Counted from the first letter of the stretch, positions 1 to 8,888 are shown. The stretch is DNA of 12,553 nt from Physocladia obscura (GCA_027596945.1 JADGJH010001005.1:1-12553); one strand, 5' to 3'. Numbers and translations: made by a program. The notes: generated from the letters alone by a model not told the origin.

Positions 1-123
1 GTAACAAAGTAAAAGGATAGAAAGGGATAGAAATAAAGATAAAACAGAATAAAGAAGAGAAGAGGACACAAGTAGCATAATTCAATCAAAAATTCACTGG
101 ATTATTCTTCAGCAATTCTTAGT

Positions 124-270
124 GTTGAAGTTCCAGTTACTCTGTGGTGAGAGTTAATGGAATAAAACAAGTAATACAAAGAAAAGTAATAAATAAATAA
201 AAGGTATTTTATTATTATTATTATTTTGGTCCAAATTAAAGAAATAAAAATAAATAAATGGTTTTTATTA
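124..270. repeat. Copy A of a ~145-bp dispersed direct repeat
   Basis: This stretch matches 12410-12553 in the same orientation along nearly its full length. Shared landmarks in the same order are CTCTGTGG(T/C)GAGAGTTAATG, GAATAAAACAAGTAAT, an (AAAT)n run, an ATT microsatellite, TTTTGGTCCAAATTAAA and a second (AAAT)n run. Differences are scattered substitutions and small length changes in the simple-sequence parts. No coding potential is seen. The copies are 12.3 kb apart with unrelated elements between them, so they are more likely members of a dispersed family than the two ends of a single element. Confidence 0.85.
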
Positions 271-300
271 TTTTTATTTTTTTTAATAAAAAAAATTTTA
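186..300. repeat. AT-rich simple sequence (AAAT)n, (ATT)n, poly-T/A
   Basis: The stretch holds an AATAAATAAATAAA run, an ATT/TTA microsatellite around 209-226, a second (AAAT)n run at 240-260, then T- and A-homopolymer-rich sequence to 300. It overlaps the 3' half of the dispersed repeat. The short ORFs through it are low-complexity artefacts. Confidence 0.8.
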
Positions 301-642
301 CTGCGCAAATTTTTTCAAAGGACAAAAACAAACCATTGCAAAATGTACCGCAAGGATTCAAAACAGGCCACACAACATCAACGCGCCATCCACAGGAGGC
401 GGCGCTGATGCATGCAGCACAGGGCATGCACCAAGTGAGTTTTGTCATTGTTTTTCTTAAATAAAAAATCCAATTAATTGAGATTTATTATTTAAAACAA
501 AACAAAAAAAAACAAAAATAGCTGCGCAACGTTGACATTACCCACAAGGATTTATGCCAATGTGCGCAGTGTGCAGACACCTGTCAGACAACAGAGCTGC
601 TTCAGCCATTGTCTGTCTGTTTTTATTTAAAATAAAAATATA
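258..642 (+). CDS. Candidate spliced ORF, product unknown (two exons, intron 435-521)
   Basis: I do not recognise the product. Two CpG-containing, GC-richer blocks (about 300-434 and 522-617) are separated by an AT-rich spacer that begins GTGAGT at 435 and ends AAAAATAG at 521, a good match to a short fungal intron of 87 bp. Removing it keeps one frame open, because position 435 is a codon boundary (phase 0). The joined frame runs from an ATG at 258 to the TAA at 642; before 300 it crosses only low-complexity sequence, so the true start may lie elsewhere. Exon 1 ends with codons for QEAALMHAAQGMHQ and exon 2 starts LRNVDITHKDLCQCAQCADT. The exon 2 frame opens into a further AT-rich spacer, so a second intron may begin near 615. 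No domain is identifiable, and this could also be a fragment of a dead gene. Confidence 0.25.
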
Positions 643-1060
643 AAAATATTATAAAAACTGATTAAAAAGAAGACACAACAGCTGCTACGCATCAATGCAC
701 AGAGATCCATCAGGAGATGGAGTCAGCTGTGCCTGCTGTTTTTCCACTTTGTTTTTATTTAAAATAAATTTTATCTTTATCAAAATAAAAACACAGACAA
801 ATTGAGTGTAACAGACCAGGGTAGAAAGCTGAAGTGATCTTAGCTGGCGCAGCATTGTTGGCAACATTTGGTTCCAACTATTTTGTTTCAATTAATTTTC
901 AGAAATGAAAATTTTTCTTTTGTTACAACCAGTTGGCCGACTACAGCCACCAGTGCCAAGAACAAGCAAATCAAGGCAGTCCAGCCCCATAAGTTCTTGG
1001 TCCAATGGTTTAAGTATGTCAGTGGTCATGACAGAAAGAGCCTAATTGGCATTGTGATAA
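643..1060. other. Further CpG-containing islands in AT-rich spacers; possible later exons
   Basis: Islands at about 660-750, 805-872 and 925-1050 continue the alternation seen upstream. Spacers share a near-palindromic word TTTTTATTTAAAATAAA (about 620-640 and 750-770). A spacer ending AAACTGATTAAAAAG near 670 and another ending AATTAATTTTCAG at 901 resemble fungal 3' splice ends, the first with a CTGAT branch-site-like word. I could not assemble one unambiguous frame across all islands, so coding status stays open. Confidence 0.25.
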
Positions 1061-1319
1061 ATAAAGTTGTTTTTCAAATATAGACTTTAAGCAGCTACAT
1101 TGTGAAACACTGACAATGACAACAAGGTGCTGAACAAACTAACCATATATGTTCAATGCTGACAGCATTACATGCTGACACAACTAGTTTGTGACAGCAG
1201 AAGCAGTAGTATAAGACTGGCTCCTTACTTTGGGAATTTGAGCTATTTTTTGGATCTTTTCTAATGAAAGTAAAAAGAGAAAAGGAAAGGACCCCAAAAA
1301 GTGTGTAATCACTAATCAA
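1061..1319. other. No feature recognised
   Basis: AT-rich unique-looking sequence. Only short frames in both strands, no recognisable motif. It may be the 5' continuation of the LINE remnant, but I see no endonuclease motif that would show this. Confidence 0.4.
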
Positions 1320-3112
1320 GTGAAATCATGGGGAATTTGAAATAGACTGATTAGGCATGAAAAAAGCTATAAGAAGGCTGTTGGATTTTGACTTTTGAAA
1401 ACATTCTAAAAATAAATAACTCTCTACCAAAAACTACTATCAAGCTTAAGGCTCACAACAAAACTAAGTTTTACAACTCAAAAACCAACACAACTTTTGG
1501 CACAGAACCAACTGGACAACTTCCAGACTGAACCTGTTCCTCAAGCTCAACCTCAAAGTACAGCTGAAATATTTTACATGGAAGCAGTGAAAAAAGTGAT
1601 TGCTGGTCTTCCATTTGGAAAAGCAACTGGAGTTGATGGCATTCCAGCTGAACTCATTGCAGTGGGTGACAAAATTTTGACTAAACACCTTACTAAATTC
1701 TTGCAACTTGTGCACAGAATTGCTTTGATTCCTTCAGACCAAGACATTGCAAAATACCAGCCAATTAAACTCACCTGCACTGCTCAGCAGCTCTATGAAT
1801 ATCTGTTAATTATAGGCCACCTTGATGATGTCCATAAGGACAGTCAAAGTACTGCAATTTGCATTCAAAACTTCATGCAATACCATTGTTTGGTCAAAAG
1901 TGGAACAAAGTGGCTGAATCTACCTTGGTTATTGTTAAGCTGGGACAACATTGGTGCCAACTCAGGAATGAAGTCAACTTATGTGTCCTGTGGAGAATCC
2001 TTTGTGAGTTGTTTGGCACTGACAATGGAATGTTGGAGCAACTATAAGATCTGTTTGACCACAACTCCACCTCATTGGTTGTTGCTGGGCATCAGAGTGA
2101 CTAATTGAAAACTGTCATGGGCTCTTGCAAGGTCCCTCTCCCTCCCCACCATTGTTTAATTGTTACATTCACAGTCTGTCAATCAGATTGTCCCAACAGT
2201 AGCAGCACACAGCATTTGTTTCAACAATCTGTTGTTGGCAGATCTGGCAAGACTTTTTACCTTCAGTGAATATTGGACTTGTGAAGTTGATATTTGATTC
2301 TCACCCACCAGGTGTGTATTCTTTGTTCCAATTCCAGAATTGCATGAAGTTCCTCTACAACTTGATTGTGAGAATCTACCATCAAAAGAAATTGTATCAT
2401 ACCTTGGTCTTCTATTTTGACAGCAAGGCATTGACTGGACCTAATTTGCTTGTGAATGCTCTCAGAAGGCACATAAAGTAATCATGACCCTGGCATCTCT
2501 TGGGATGAATGTAATGGGATGCCTAACCTTCTACTAATATGTACAGGAGCTTTGTTCAGCTGTACCTATAGTATGGTGTTGTACTGAAAATACCATTGCT
2601 CAGAGTTCTTAAGATGTATGAATCAGTCCAGTTGTTGACTCTTTGTATCATTGCATCCACAATGAACACTTCTACAGGTGCACTCCACAAGTTGCTCCAA
2701 GTTGAACCATTCAAACACCAGGCTAACAAATTTAACTTGTTGTGGGCTGCTCAAATTCACAATGCAACTGACCACTCAATTCCTGCTGTTTGAATCTGGT
2801 GTGGAGCCCTTCTTGGTGCACATTTAACTGATGAGGAAAATTTGCCACAACTCACCACTCACAGTAATACACTCTGGAATCATCAAGAAATTGTGCTGCT
2901 TGATCATTTAAATGCTCCACTAGTATACCTTCCAGTCATCCAGCTTCTCTATCAACCTCCACCTAAGCCACCACATGCACTACCAGAGAAGACTCAGTTG
3001 TATCTTTGCAAATAAGTTATTGTGGAGTTTGACAATGGTCTTGACAACGTAGCTGGCTTGCTTCTTTTTCTCTGTATAGGTGAATGTGTACTTGAATTAC
3101 AAATCCTGTTAA
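1320..3112 (+). mobile_element. Decayed LINE-type (non-LTR) retrotransposon fragment
   Basis: The + strand carries, in order: a basic linker-like stretch (about 1320-1496, broken), a reverse transcriptase in frame 3 (1497 to about 2590), a thumb/C-terminal part in frame 1 after a frameshift (about 2596-3000), and a trace that resembles the start of an RNase H domain (about 3010-3110). The order is that of fungal LINEs with a C-terminal RNase H. No 5' endonuclease ORF, zinc-knuckle ORF1 or poly-A tail is visible. CpG is nearly absent. It ends where the opposite-strand Copia remnant begins. Confidence 0.8.
1497..3112 (+). pseudogene. LINE reverse transcriptase, broken
   Basis: Codons 1497-2105 are open for 203 residues. 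Near residue 45 the string GKATGVDGIPAELIAVG is the conserved KA.GVDGIP.E motif early in the fingers of non-LTR reverse transcriptases, followed by IAKYQPIKLT, matching the usual N-YRPI-L-T motif. The TGA at 2106 interrupts the frame, but frame 3 continues to make sense: about 2220-2260 reads FNNLLLADLARLFTF at the place of the YADD box, so the first catalytic aspartate context has changed (ADL instead of ADD). About 2390-2510 reads VSYLGLLF then ...KAHKVIMTLASLGMN, matching the K-YLG-F and thumb region. The frame shifts to +1 near 2590 and continues as ALHKLLQVEPFKHQANKFN and LLWAAQIHNATDHSIPAV. A further frame-1 stretch, VIVEFDNGLDNVAGLLL near 3016-3066, resembles the first strand of RNase H. 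Several stops make it non-functional. Confidence 0.8.
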
Positions 3113-3880
3113 GTTGTGTCCTTGTCTGTCGTTGTAATCAGGTGGAGTGAATATGTATAATGGCATGTTTGGATCACAAGTTGCTTTGCAAAATGCTTGG
3201 TCAATGTTGCAAAGTACTAATTCATTATTATTGATTGCTGTATCAGTGAGTAATATTCATAGTGATTGCTTATTTACTGCTCCTGAATATGTTTCATCAT
3301 ATTGCTCTTCTAAGTCTCCACAAAAACATAGTTGCACATTTGCGTCTGTTGTCTTTGGTTTTGTAATACATTAAGATGGGATAATCTCTGAATTTATTGC
3401 CAGGATGTTTGATAAGCTGATGTATTTACTGTTTTCCATATTATAGATTTCTGTGTTTATTGGTGTTTTCCAGTCTCCAAATTTTCCTGAAAAGGCTTCT
3501 TTGAGTGTGAGCAGATCTTGTGTCATATCAATTGTTCCAGTTTCATTGTGTTGCTGTTGCTGAATTGAGGCATTAATTATGTAAGTTTTGTTTGAGTATT
3601 TGGATTTCTGTAGTACTGGGATTCTTGATTGATGTCTTGTTCTTCTTGTGTCAGGTTTGCAATAATTAGTTGTCTTGGTGTTCCTTCTTGGACAATCATT
3701 TGTTGCTGCTAATGATGGTTGCAGTGTTGGAATGATTGGTTTGTGTAGTAAGTTCTTTTTAATTCTGTTGACTTCTATGTTGTTGTTGTCAGATTCACTG
3801 TTTGATGTTGATATTGATTCTTGTTCTTGTAGATCACTGTTTGAGTCATTGATTCTTAAAATTATTGTCTGCAGTCTTTA
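3113..3880 (-). pseudogene. Copia reverse transcriptase, N-terminal part only
   Basis: From about 3880 down, a frame different from the protease frame reads an acidic/Ser linker (SNSDLQEQESISTSNSESD), then RRNTKTTNYCKPDTRRTRHQ, like the usual basic stretch before Copia RT, and then TLKEAFSGKFGDWKTPINTE, matching the conserved T--EAL-----W--A---E start of the domain. After a break near 3370, TNVQLCFCGDLEEQYDE leads to CNIDQAFCKATCDPNMPLYI and FTPPDYNDRQGHNLT, the Copia motif A (D-x-AF) region. The sequence stops making sense below about 3113, before the YVDD box. It carries a TGA and at least one frameshift. Confidence 0.7.
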
Positions 3881-4578
3881 ATGAAGTTTCAATGTCCAGG
3901 TAAGGTATTTTTCTTAGTTTGTTTTGGCTGATTATGTTGACTTCAAATTGTGGGTAGAACAGTGTGTTGGCTAAATATGCTAGAATATAGCCATCTAAAT
4001 TTGGCTTGTAAATGCAAAAGACAGAAAATCCAATAGACATTGATTTAATGATTGATTTGTTGATTATTTGAGTAGCAGATTCTGATTCAGTCAGTGATTC
4101 AGGTAAGAAGTCTTTGATTTTGTTTAATCCAATAAATGCTTCATTATCAATTGTGGTGTTTAATTCATTTTCAATATTGGTGGTTTCAAGAGTCTTTGAT
4201 GGGAAATCAATTTCTTTTGTAATAAATGGACAACCCCAAGATTGAGTGAGTGAAGATGATGAAGATGATTTCATCTCTGATTTACGTGGAAATTTGATTT
4301 TTGGGTCTGGCTTATAATTATTGGTGTTATTAGGTAAGTTCTTGTTCTCATAGTTCTTGTTGGTGTTTTTGCAGGTGTTTGGCTTGTGTCCAAGTTTTCC
4401 ACAATGTAAACATTGGAATTCCAATAAATTTTGTGGTGAGTTATCTCTTTCATTATTATTGTCATACTGATTGTTAAATTTATTGTTATAGTTATTTAGC
4501 TTATTTTTGTTTCCAAAATAGGTTTGATCAATTGGATCATTATTGTAATGTGAATTGCATTTGTGACAATTTTTTTAT
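3846..4578 (-). pseudogene. Copia gag zinc knuckle and end of protease
   Basis: This frame is open from 4578 to the stop at 3846. It contains CHKC near its start, an Asn-rich stretch, and at 4412-4371 a textbook CCHC knuckle, CLHCGKLGHKPNTC (C-x2-C-x4-H-x4-C), which binds nucleic acid in gag proteins. A Ser-rich linker follows. Near 4160-4120 SESATQIINKS stands where the protease DSGAT-H motif is expected, without the catalytic Asp. Near 3990-3915 the string YLANTLFYPQFEVNIISQNK matches the strongly conserved VLY-P-L--NLLS--KL motif that ends the Copia protease. This supports Copia rather than Gypsy. Confidence 0.7.
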
Positions 4579-5251
4579 TCTTGGCAAGCAATTGTAATTA
4601 TTGGGACAAAAGTTTTGATTTGAATTGTTGCAATAATTGCAGCCTTCAAGTCTTTGAATAACATTAAATTTTGCAGCAAAAGTCTTGTTGATCGTTTAAA
4701 GGAATAGCATTAAAGTTGTTGAGTAATTTCAGATAATTGGTAAATCTTGTTTGTATTTTCAAGTGATTCAGGATAAAATCTTGATTGAAAGTTTGCAAAG
4801 ATGGCGAATTCTAATGAATGGTTGATCCAGTGGACTTCATCAATTCCAGATGGCTTAGGTTTTCCAGAATTTTTGTATACATCAGAGTATTCTTTGATTA
4901 AGGCAAGTTTGTTTTTAAGGTGGTTTTCCAAAGTGTCAATAATTCTGTGATAGGTTTGTAAATGATTTTTCATGTTTAGTTTAAAGTCTTTAAGTATTTA
5001 TCTTGTTGACAGCATTGTACAAGTTGGTTAAAATTTCAAAGGCTGATTTGTCAGATATGTTGGCAATGTGATGTAAAGATTAGTCAATGTATATTTGTAA
5101 AATGACACAAGCAGCACAGTCACATTCTTTCAAATAAGTAGTAAGTTCACTTCAGTTGTTCTGTTTCTGTTTTTGCTGTTTTTTGTTTTGTAGAACTAGT
5201 AGGTGTTGCATGAAGATTGAATGACAGAATTCTTTGAAGAGATTCTTCCAT
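4579..5251 (-). pseudogene. Copia gag remnant
   Basis: An ATG at 5251 opens a frame starting MEESLQRILSFNLHATPT that ends after about 36 codons; the reading then jumps between frames. Pieces that look like Copia gag are ISDKSAFEILTNLYNAVN (about 5070-5015) and the open stretch 4973-4710 with helix-rich sequence (HLKNKLALIKEYSDVYKN). Near 4650-4590 comes GCNYCNNSNQNFCP, the first half of a Cys-rich knuckle. A run of seven T at 4570-4576 marks a frame slip into the following zinc-knuckle frame. The gag protein would form the particle shell around the RNA; here it is dead. Confidence 0.6.
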
Positions 5252-5531
5252 AGTTTGCTAGGTAATTTCTTAACATGTTTGTTTTACTAATTCAATAACT
5301 TGTTGATAAACTTGAATAGATTGTCTCAATGTTGTTGCAAGACTCTTAATCTGAAGTAAATTGGTGTATGTAGCTAGGGAAAAAACATACAGTTCGAACA
5401 AGCTGTAGAAAATAGTGGAAGATTTTGCTGGTAGCTGAGTCAACTAATTCAAACTAGAAATCTCAGAACTAAATGATAAGAGTTTGAGATAGTAGTATGG
5501 GATTTGATTGGGTTGAAGTTTAATACTTGTT

Positions 5532-5545
5532 TTTATTCTATATAA
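5532..5545 (-). promoter_or_regulatory. TATA box of the presumed Copia LTR promoter
   Basis: On the - strand the sequence reads GGTTATATAGAATAAAAAC. It lies about 290 bp upstream of the gag ATG (5251) and inside the presumed LTR, the expected place for the element's own promoter. Confidence 0.4.
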
Positions 5546-5729
5546 CCAATAATAAAGAAAAGAAAAAAGTTGAGTTTAGTAGTTTTTGAAGTAGAAGAAA
5601 AAGAAAGAAAAGAATAAAAGATACTTGGAAAGAAAAATGGTTGGAAAGCAGTTGGAAATCACTTGAATTGTTTTTGAGTTCTTGAAGTTAATAGAAGGCT
5701 TGAGAAATTTCTAGAAAATTCTTTGAGGA

Positions 5730-5752
5730 AAATTAGATTTGCAATCTAATTT
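5730..5752. repeat. Perfect 10-bp inverted repeat with 3-nt loop
   Basis: AAATTAGATT and AATCTAATTT flank TGC. It sits directly inside the presumed LTR start of the Copia remnant. Confidence 0.85.
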
Positions 5753-5758
5753 ATAACA

Positions 5759-5917
5759 CATTGCATTAACACTTTGTTTATGCCCAATTTATGGATCAAA
5801 TTGTATTGTGCTAACATAATCACATTTTCAAAATATTGAATGCGAAAGCCTGAAAGTTTAAAAGTATAAATGCAATAATTGCAATCAGGCTCAGATTCAA
5901 AAGCATTACATATCAAA
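5759..5917. other. AT-rich spacer between Copia and Harbinger remnants
   Basis: No coding potential and no clear terminal inverted repeat or target-site duplication could be seen. If the Harbinger element still has a left end, it must lie here. Confidence 0.4.
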
Positions 5918-6323
5918 ATGGATGGTATTCTTTTCTCAGTTCACTTTGGTACTAAACTCAAATTGACTGGTTTACAGATTCCAGAAAACAAAGAATTTAA
6001 TCTCCAGATTCTTCAGTAAAAGTCAAGGTCGAACATACTATTGGTGTGTTGAAGAACAGATGGGGAAGCTTAAAGCATTTGCAATTGCAGTACCAGGAAG
6101 GAAAGAATCTGCAGCATATCAACAACTGGATTCTCACATCTATTATCCTTCATAATATCTCATTACTTTTTGTGAAACATGGGAAAAAGTGGAGGAAGAC
6201 AACGATGATGCAAATGATGGGTTTCACTCAAGAAATCAACAACAAGCACCTCCCACTGCCAAGAAATTTCTGTCTCAGATCAAGCAAACTGTTTTGAGTC
6301 ATATTAGTTGTATTTTTAGTTAG
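5918..6323 (+). pseudogene. Harbinger transposase, C-terminal remnant with two frameshifts
   Basis: The remnant is spread over three frames. Frame 2, from an ATG at 5918, reaches IPENKEFN (about 5978-6001), a motif just before the last catalytic block. Frame 1 from 6001 reads SPDSSVKVKVEHTIGVLKNR and then WGSLKHLQLQY...WILTSIILHNI; VEH-IG-LK-RW-SL holds the last catalytic Glu of the DDE triad and the W-I--CI-LHN motif is typical of the family. Frame 3 from 6180 continues WEKVEEDNDDANDGFHSRNQ to KKFLSQIKQTVLSHI and ends at the TAG 6321-6323, giving the usual acidic tail. The first two catalytic Asp blocks are missing upstream. Confidence 0.75.
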
Positions 6324-6356
6324 TGGTGTTTTTAGTTTTGCAGAAATACATAGAGT

Positions 6357-6362
6357 TTTATT
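6357..6362 (-). terminator. AATAAA polyadenylation-type signal of the SANT-like gene
   Basis: AATAAA on the - strand lies 12 bp past the stop codon of the helper gene, in the gap between the two convergent Harbinger genes. Confidence 0.4.
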
Positions 6363-6374
6363 AAAGCCAACTAC

Positions 6375-7122
6375 TCAGAACAAGGTTGAGAAATCCTTTG
6401 AGATCACTTGGTGTTTTCCCAAAGTGATAGCTGTTTGAATCAACCCTGTTTTGAGTTGCTGCTTCTCCAAATTGCTGGATTGCTCCATTTTCTTCTCTAA
6501 CTGCAGCTGCCTCTCCAATTGCTTCTTTTTCAGTTCACATTTCCAGCACACATTCCTTACTGGCTTCATTGAACTCAGTCCTTTTCAACAAAATTGACTC
6601 GCTTTCAATTTGGTCCTTGAGTTGCAACTTGTCTCTATGCCATTCAGCCTCCAACTTGCTGTGTTCAACAGCTTCCTTACTTTGTTGATCTTGGAAATCT
6701 GCAAAAACACTTGTAAAATTGTGACTGTGCTTTTTCAAAAGCACTACTGCTAATAACATTGCTGCTACTGCTGTGTCACCCTTTTTTGGTTATTTGTGGA
6801 GTAGTAGGTTCCAGTTTGCGTTTTGCAGTCTTCTTGTTCAAATCCTTGACCTTTCTTGCATCCTCCAACGAGGTTGTTGCATCCTCTGCAATTGCACTGG
6901 ATCTGCAATCTGCATCATCTACAATGTCTCCTTCTATGGCTTTTTCATCCTAATCTAAAACCAAATCCAAATCTGAAGCTCCATCCAAAACAGAAGCAGA
7001 CATCAACTGAAAAAGCACACATAATCTGGCATTCTCCAAATAGTTGGTCCATTTGCTGAAAGTTCTGGCACATATCTTCAAGTTTTTCATCCACAGTCTT
7101 AATTCCTAAAATATTGTTTCTG
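6375..7122 (-). pseudogene. Harbinger-associated SANT/Myb-like coiled-coil protein, broken
   Basis: Reading down from 7122, where TTTTCATCAG looks like a 3' splice site, the frame gives KTVDEKLEDMCQNFQQMDQL (about 7101-7042), like the segment after the Myb/SANT domain in fungal Harbinger helper proteins. A frame change follows, then acidic sequence (LDGASDLDLVLD, stop, DEKAIEGDIVDDAD), a basic Lys-rich patch (VKDLNKKTAKRKLEPTTPQI) and a long charged helix with coiled-coil character (VEHSKLEAEWHRDKLQLKDQ, KKKQLERQLQLEKKMEQ). A frameshift lies near 6550. The stop is at 6377-6375. The N-terminal DNA-binding part upstream of 7122 was not found. Function is inferred from position and general make-up, not from a decisive motif. 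Confidence 0.55.
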
Positions 7123-8830
7123 ATGAAAATAAAGAAAGATTGATGATTTTAAAACATATAAAAATATTTTTTTATCCATTTTGTACAAATTTTTGTAATT
7201 ACTTACTTTACTTTATCGATGTAAATTTATTTGTACAGTTTGTGGCATTGAAAACAGCATTGAATTTTGATTTAGAAAATATTTCCAATGTACAAAAAAA
7301 TAATTTTGTTCAATGCTGTCTGTTTGCTGTTTTTTATTATTTTTGTTATAAAAATTTTGACTAATTCAATGTATATCAATTTATGCACATTCTTCTTCAT
7401 ACACAATAGAGCCTATGATCACATCTTATTTTAAAATAAAACTCAAAAAATTTGTGCCTTTGTTGACAAGTTGGATCAGCCTAAATGGGAGACCAATTAT
7501 TTTGACATATCTTTCTGCAATAATCTACTATTGATCCACAAAAACTATGAGCTCCTGTGAGTTATTGCCCACCACTTCCAAACTATTCACTTCTCCATGT
7601 CTAAAAGAAAGTCAAACTAACTCAGATACTCTGCTTTTTGTGCATTTGTCAAAGACAAATATGCTCAGTGCACACAATCTTGATTAACAATTGTCAGACC
7701 TTTGATTCAAAATCATGATACTGCATGAAAGAATTCAACTCTGTGACATAGTATTCTTGACTCCTCCATTTCACAGACTTTCAAATGTGCATTCCAATCC
7801 CTTCTCAACATGTAATATAAAAACAGTCACATGACTCCTTTGTTGCCAAGTTTAGCTTACCAAAACCTTTAATCACTACATTTCCAACCATGCTGTCTGT
7901 ACAAAATTGCTTCTTCAATTCCTAAATCAAGTCTGTCAGTTAAATTACTTCTAAGTAAATCAAATCATTGAGTATTAAGGAACACAACTTGCAGAGCCAG
8001 TAAAGTTGTCTCTGCTGTGAACCCATTGTTTCTGATACAGTATCATTTTTTTTTGCAAAAGGCATAGTCTTTTCACTGTTCCCCAATGAAACAAGTTCTG
8101 GGGCTAACTTGAATATGCAAATTGTCACTGATGGCATGGAGAATGTTGGGCCAGACCACACTACTGACACAGTGATTTCACCAAAATCAATCTTAACCCA
8201 AAAATGTATCATCATGAACAATCTTCAATAAAGAATACTGTCTATACAATACAACCACTAGTTCTGCTTACAGTATCTCTTTCAATTCTAGGTTGCAGTG
8301 GATTCAGTTTCCCTAGAGTGTGTTGACATTGTGCAGAAAACCAAGCCAGTATGGAAATTTCTACAAATGTTGTGCACTTGGAATCAAAAAGATTCAACTG
8401 GTATTTTACTTTCTAGTGGGATTGCTTGATTCTTGCTCTTGTAATGTTCAGGAGCTTTCAAGATAGCCAGTACCCCCATTAGCATACTTTTACAACAGTC
8501 AGTTGATAGATTACAAACTTAACTGCTTGTGAAAATCATTGTTGTTTGTTCCTTGCTACCAAAGCTAAAAATAACTGTATATACAAACTGTCTCTGATGA
8601 ACCATATTCTCTCTAATTTAATCAACTGAGTTATCTTTGACTGCTTTTTCAGGCAAATGGGACAAGATTAGCCACATCAATTTGATCAGTATTAATATTT
8701 GATCAAACAGAATTCATTTTTAGTATCTGTTTTGTATAAACAAAGATAAAAAATCTACAGTTTACTGTGTTTTGGAAAGGAAGGGGTTATCAGGGGAGTG
8801 ATCAGAAGGATAAATAAATAAAGTTTATCT
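7123..8830. other. No gene recognised; possible old repeat
   Basis: This 1.7-kb stretch is AT-rich and CpG-poor like the transposon remnants around it. Frame 3 of the + strand between about 7640 and 8560 has some long open pieces (for example VAVDSVSLECVDIVQKTKPV at about 8292-8351), but stops are about as frequent as expected by chance and I recognise no motif. The 93-codon - strand ORF at 8221-7940 likewise has no recognisable domain. The distal end and the DNA-binding exon of the Harbinger helper gene could lie in the first few hundred bases. Confidence 0.4.
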
Positions 8831-8835
8831 TACAG

Positions 8836-8888
8836 ATGAATATGGCAGCTGTTGAGGATGAAAATTGTGGGCAATGGGCGCGGTATAA
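8836..8888 (+). other. Exon-like block, 53 bp, coding status unknown
   Basis: A CpG-containing block starts with ATG right after TTATCTTACAG and ends before GTAGGTTTGTG, so it has both splice-like borders. It reads MNMAAVEDENCGQWARY. I found no acceptor downstream that keeps a clear open frame into the CpG island at 9060, so it is only a candidate. Confidence 0.15.

Larger units (their letters stand above)
3113..5758 (-). mobile_element. Decayed Copia-type LTR retrotransposon, 3' truncated, integrase lost
   Basis: Read on the - strand from 5758 down: an LTR-like stretch with TGTTATAA start and TATA box, a gag region with ATG at 5251, two Cys-rich knuckle-type stretches, the C-terminal end of an aspartic protease, a linker rich in Ser/Asp/Arg, and the N-terminal part of a Copia reverse transcriptase that stops at about 3113. 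Copia order is gag-PR-IN-RT-RH; here no integrase is found between protease and reverse transcriptase, which lie less than 100 bp apart. RT palm, RNase H and the right LTR are absent, cut where the convergent LINE remnant starts. Confidence 0.75.
5330..5758 (-). repeat. Probable left LTR (and leader) of the Copia remnant
   Basis: The - strand starts TGTTATAA at 5758, followed at once by a perfect short palindrome (5730-5752), a common look for Copia LTR ends. A TATATAGAATAA box lies at 5545-5532. The inner border is not fixed: I could not find a clear CA end followed by a primer-binding site before the gag ATG at 5251, and no second LTR is present to compare. Confidence 0.45.
5918..7122. mobile_element. 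Decayed PIF/Harbinger-type DNA transposon with two convergent genes
   Basis: A broken Harbinger (DDE_Tnp_4-type) transposase on + (5918-6323) faces a broken SANT/Myb-like, charged coiled-coil protein on - (7122-6375). Their stop codons are 51 bp apart. PIF/Harbinger elements are known to carry a transposase and a Myb/SANT-like helper needed for nuclear entry and DNA binding, so the pair is a strong sign of the family. Only the C-terminal part of the transposase survives; terminal repeats were not found by eye. Confidence 0.7.

Noticed and set aside
341..760. Short words recalling histone genes (for example TCCACAGGAGGC as in H3, GTTGACATTACCCACAAGGAT like the H3 C-terminal part, and a block like H2B REIQ-AV)
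   Set aside because: Each match is short, in different frames, from different histones and not in gene order; the spliced frame with the best openness does not encode them. Treated as chance.
3147..3881. + strand ORFs at 3147-3374 and 3675-3881
   Set aside because: They are shadows of the Copia RT remnant that is read on the - strand.
6759..7364. + strand ORFs at 6759-7059 and 7140-7364
   Set aside because: The first group is antisense to the SANT/coiled-coil remnant; the second is AT-rich with no motif.
7640..8640. A decayed protein in + frame 3
   Set aside because: Some long open pieces, but stop density is near that expected by chance and no family motif is seen.
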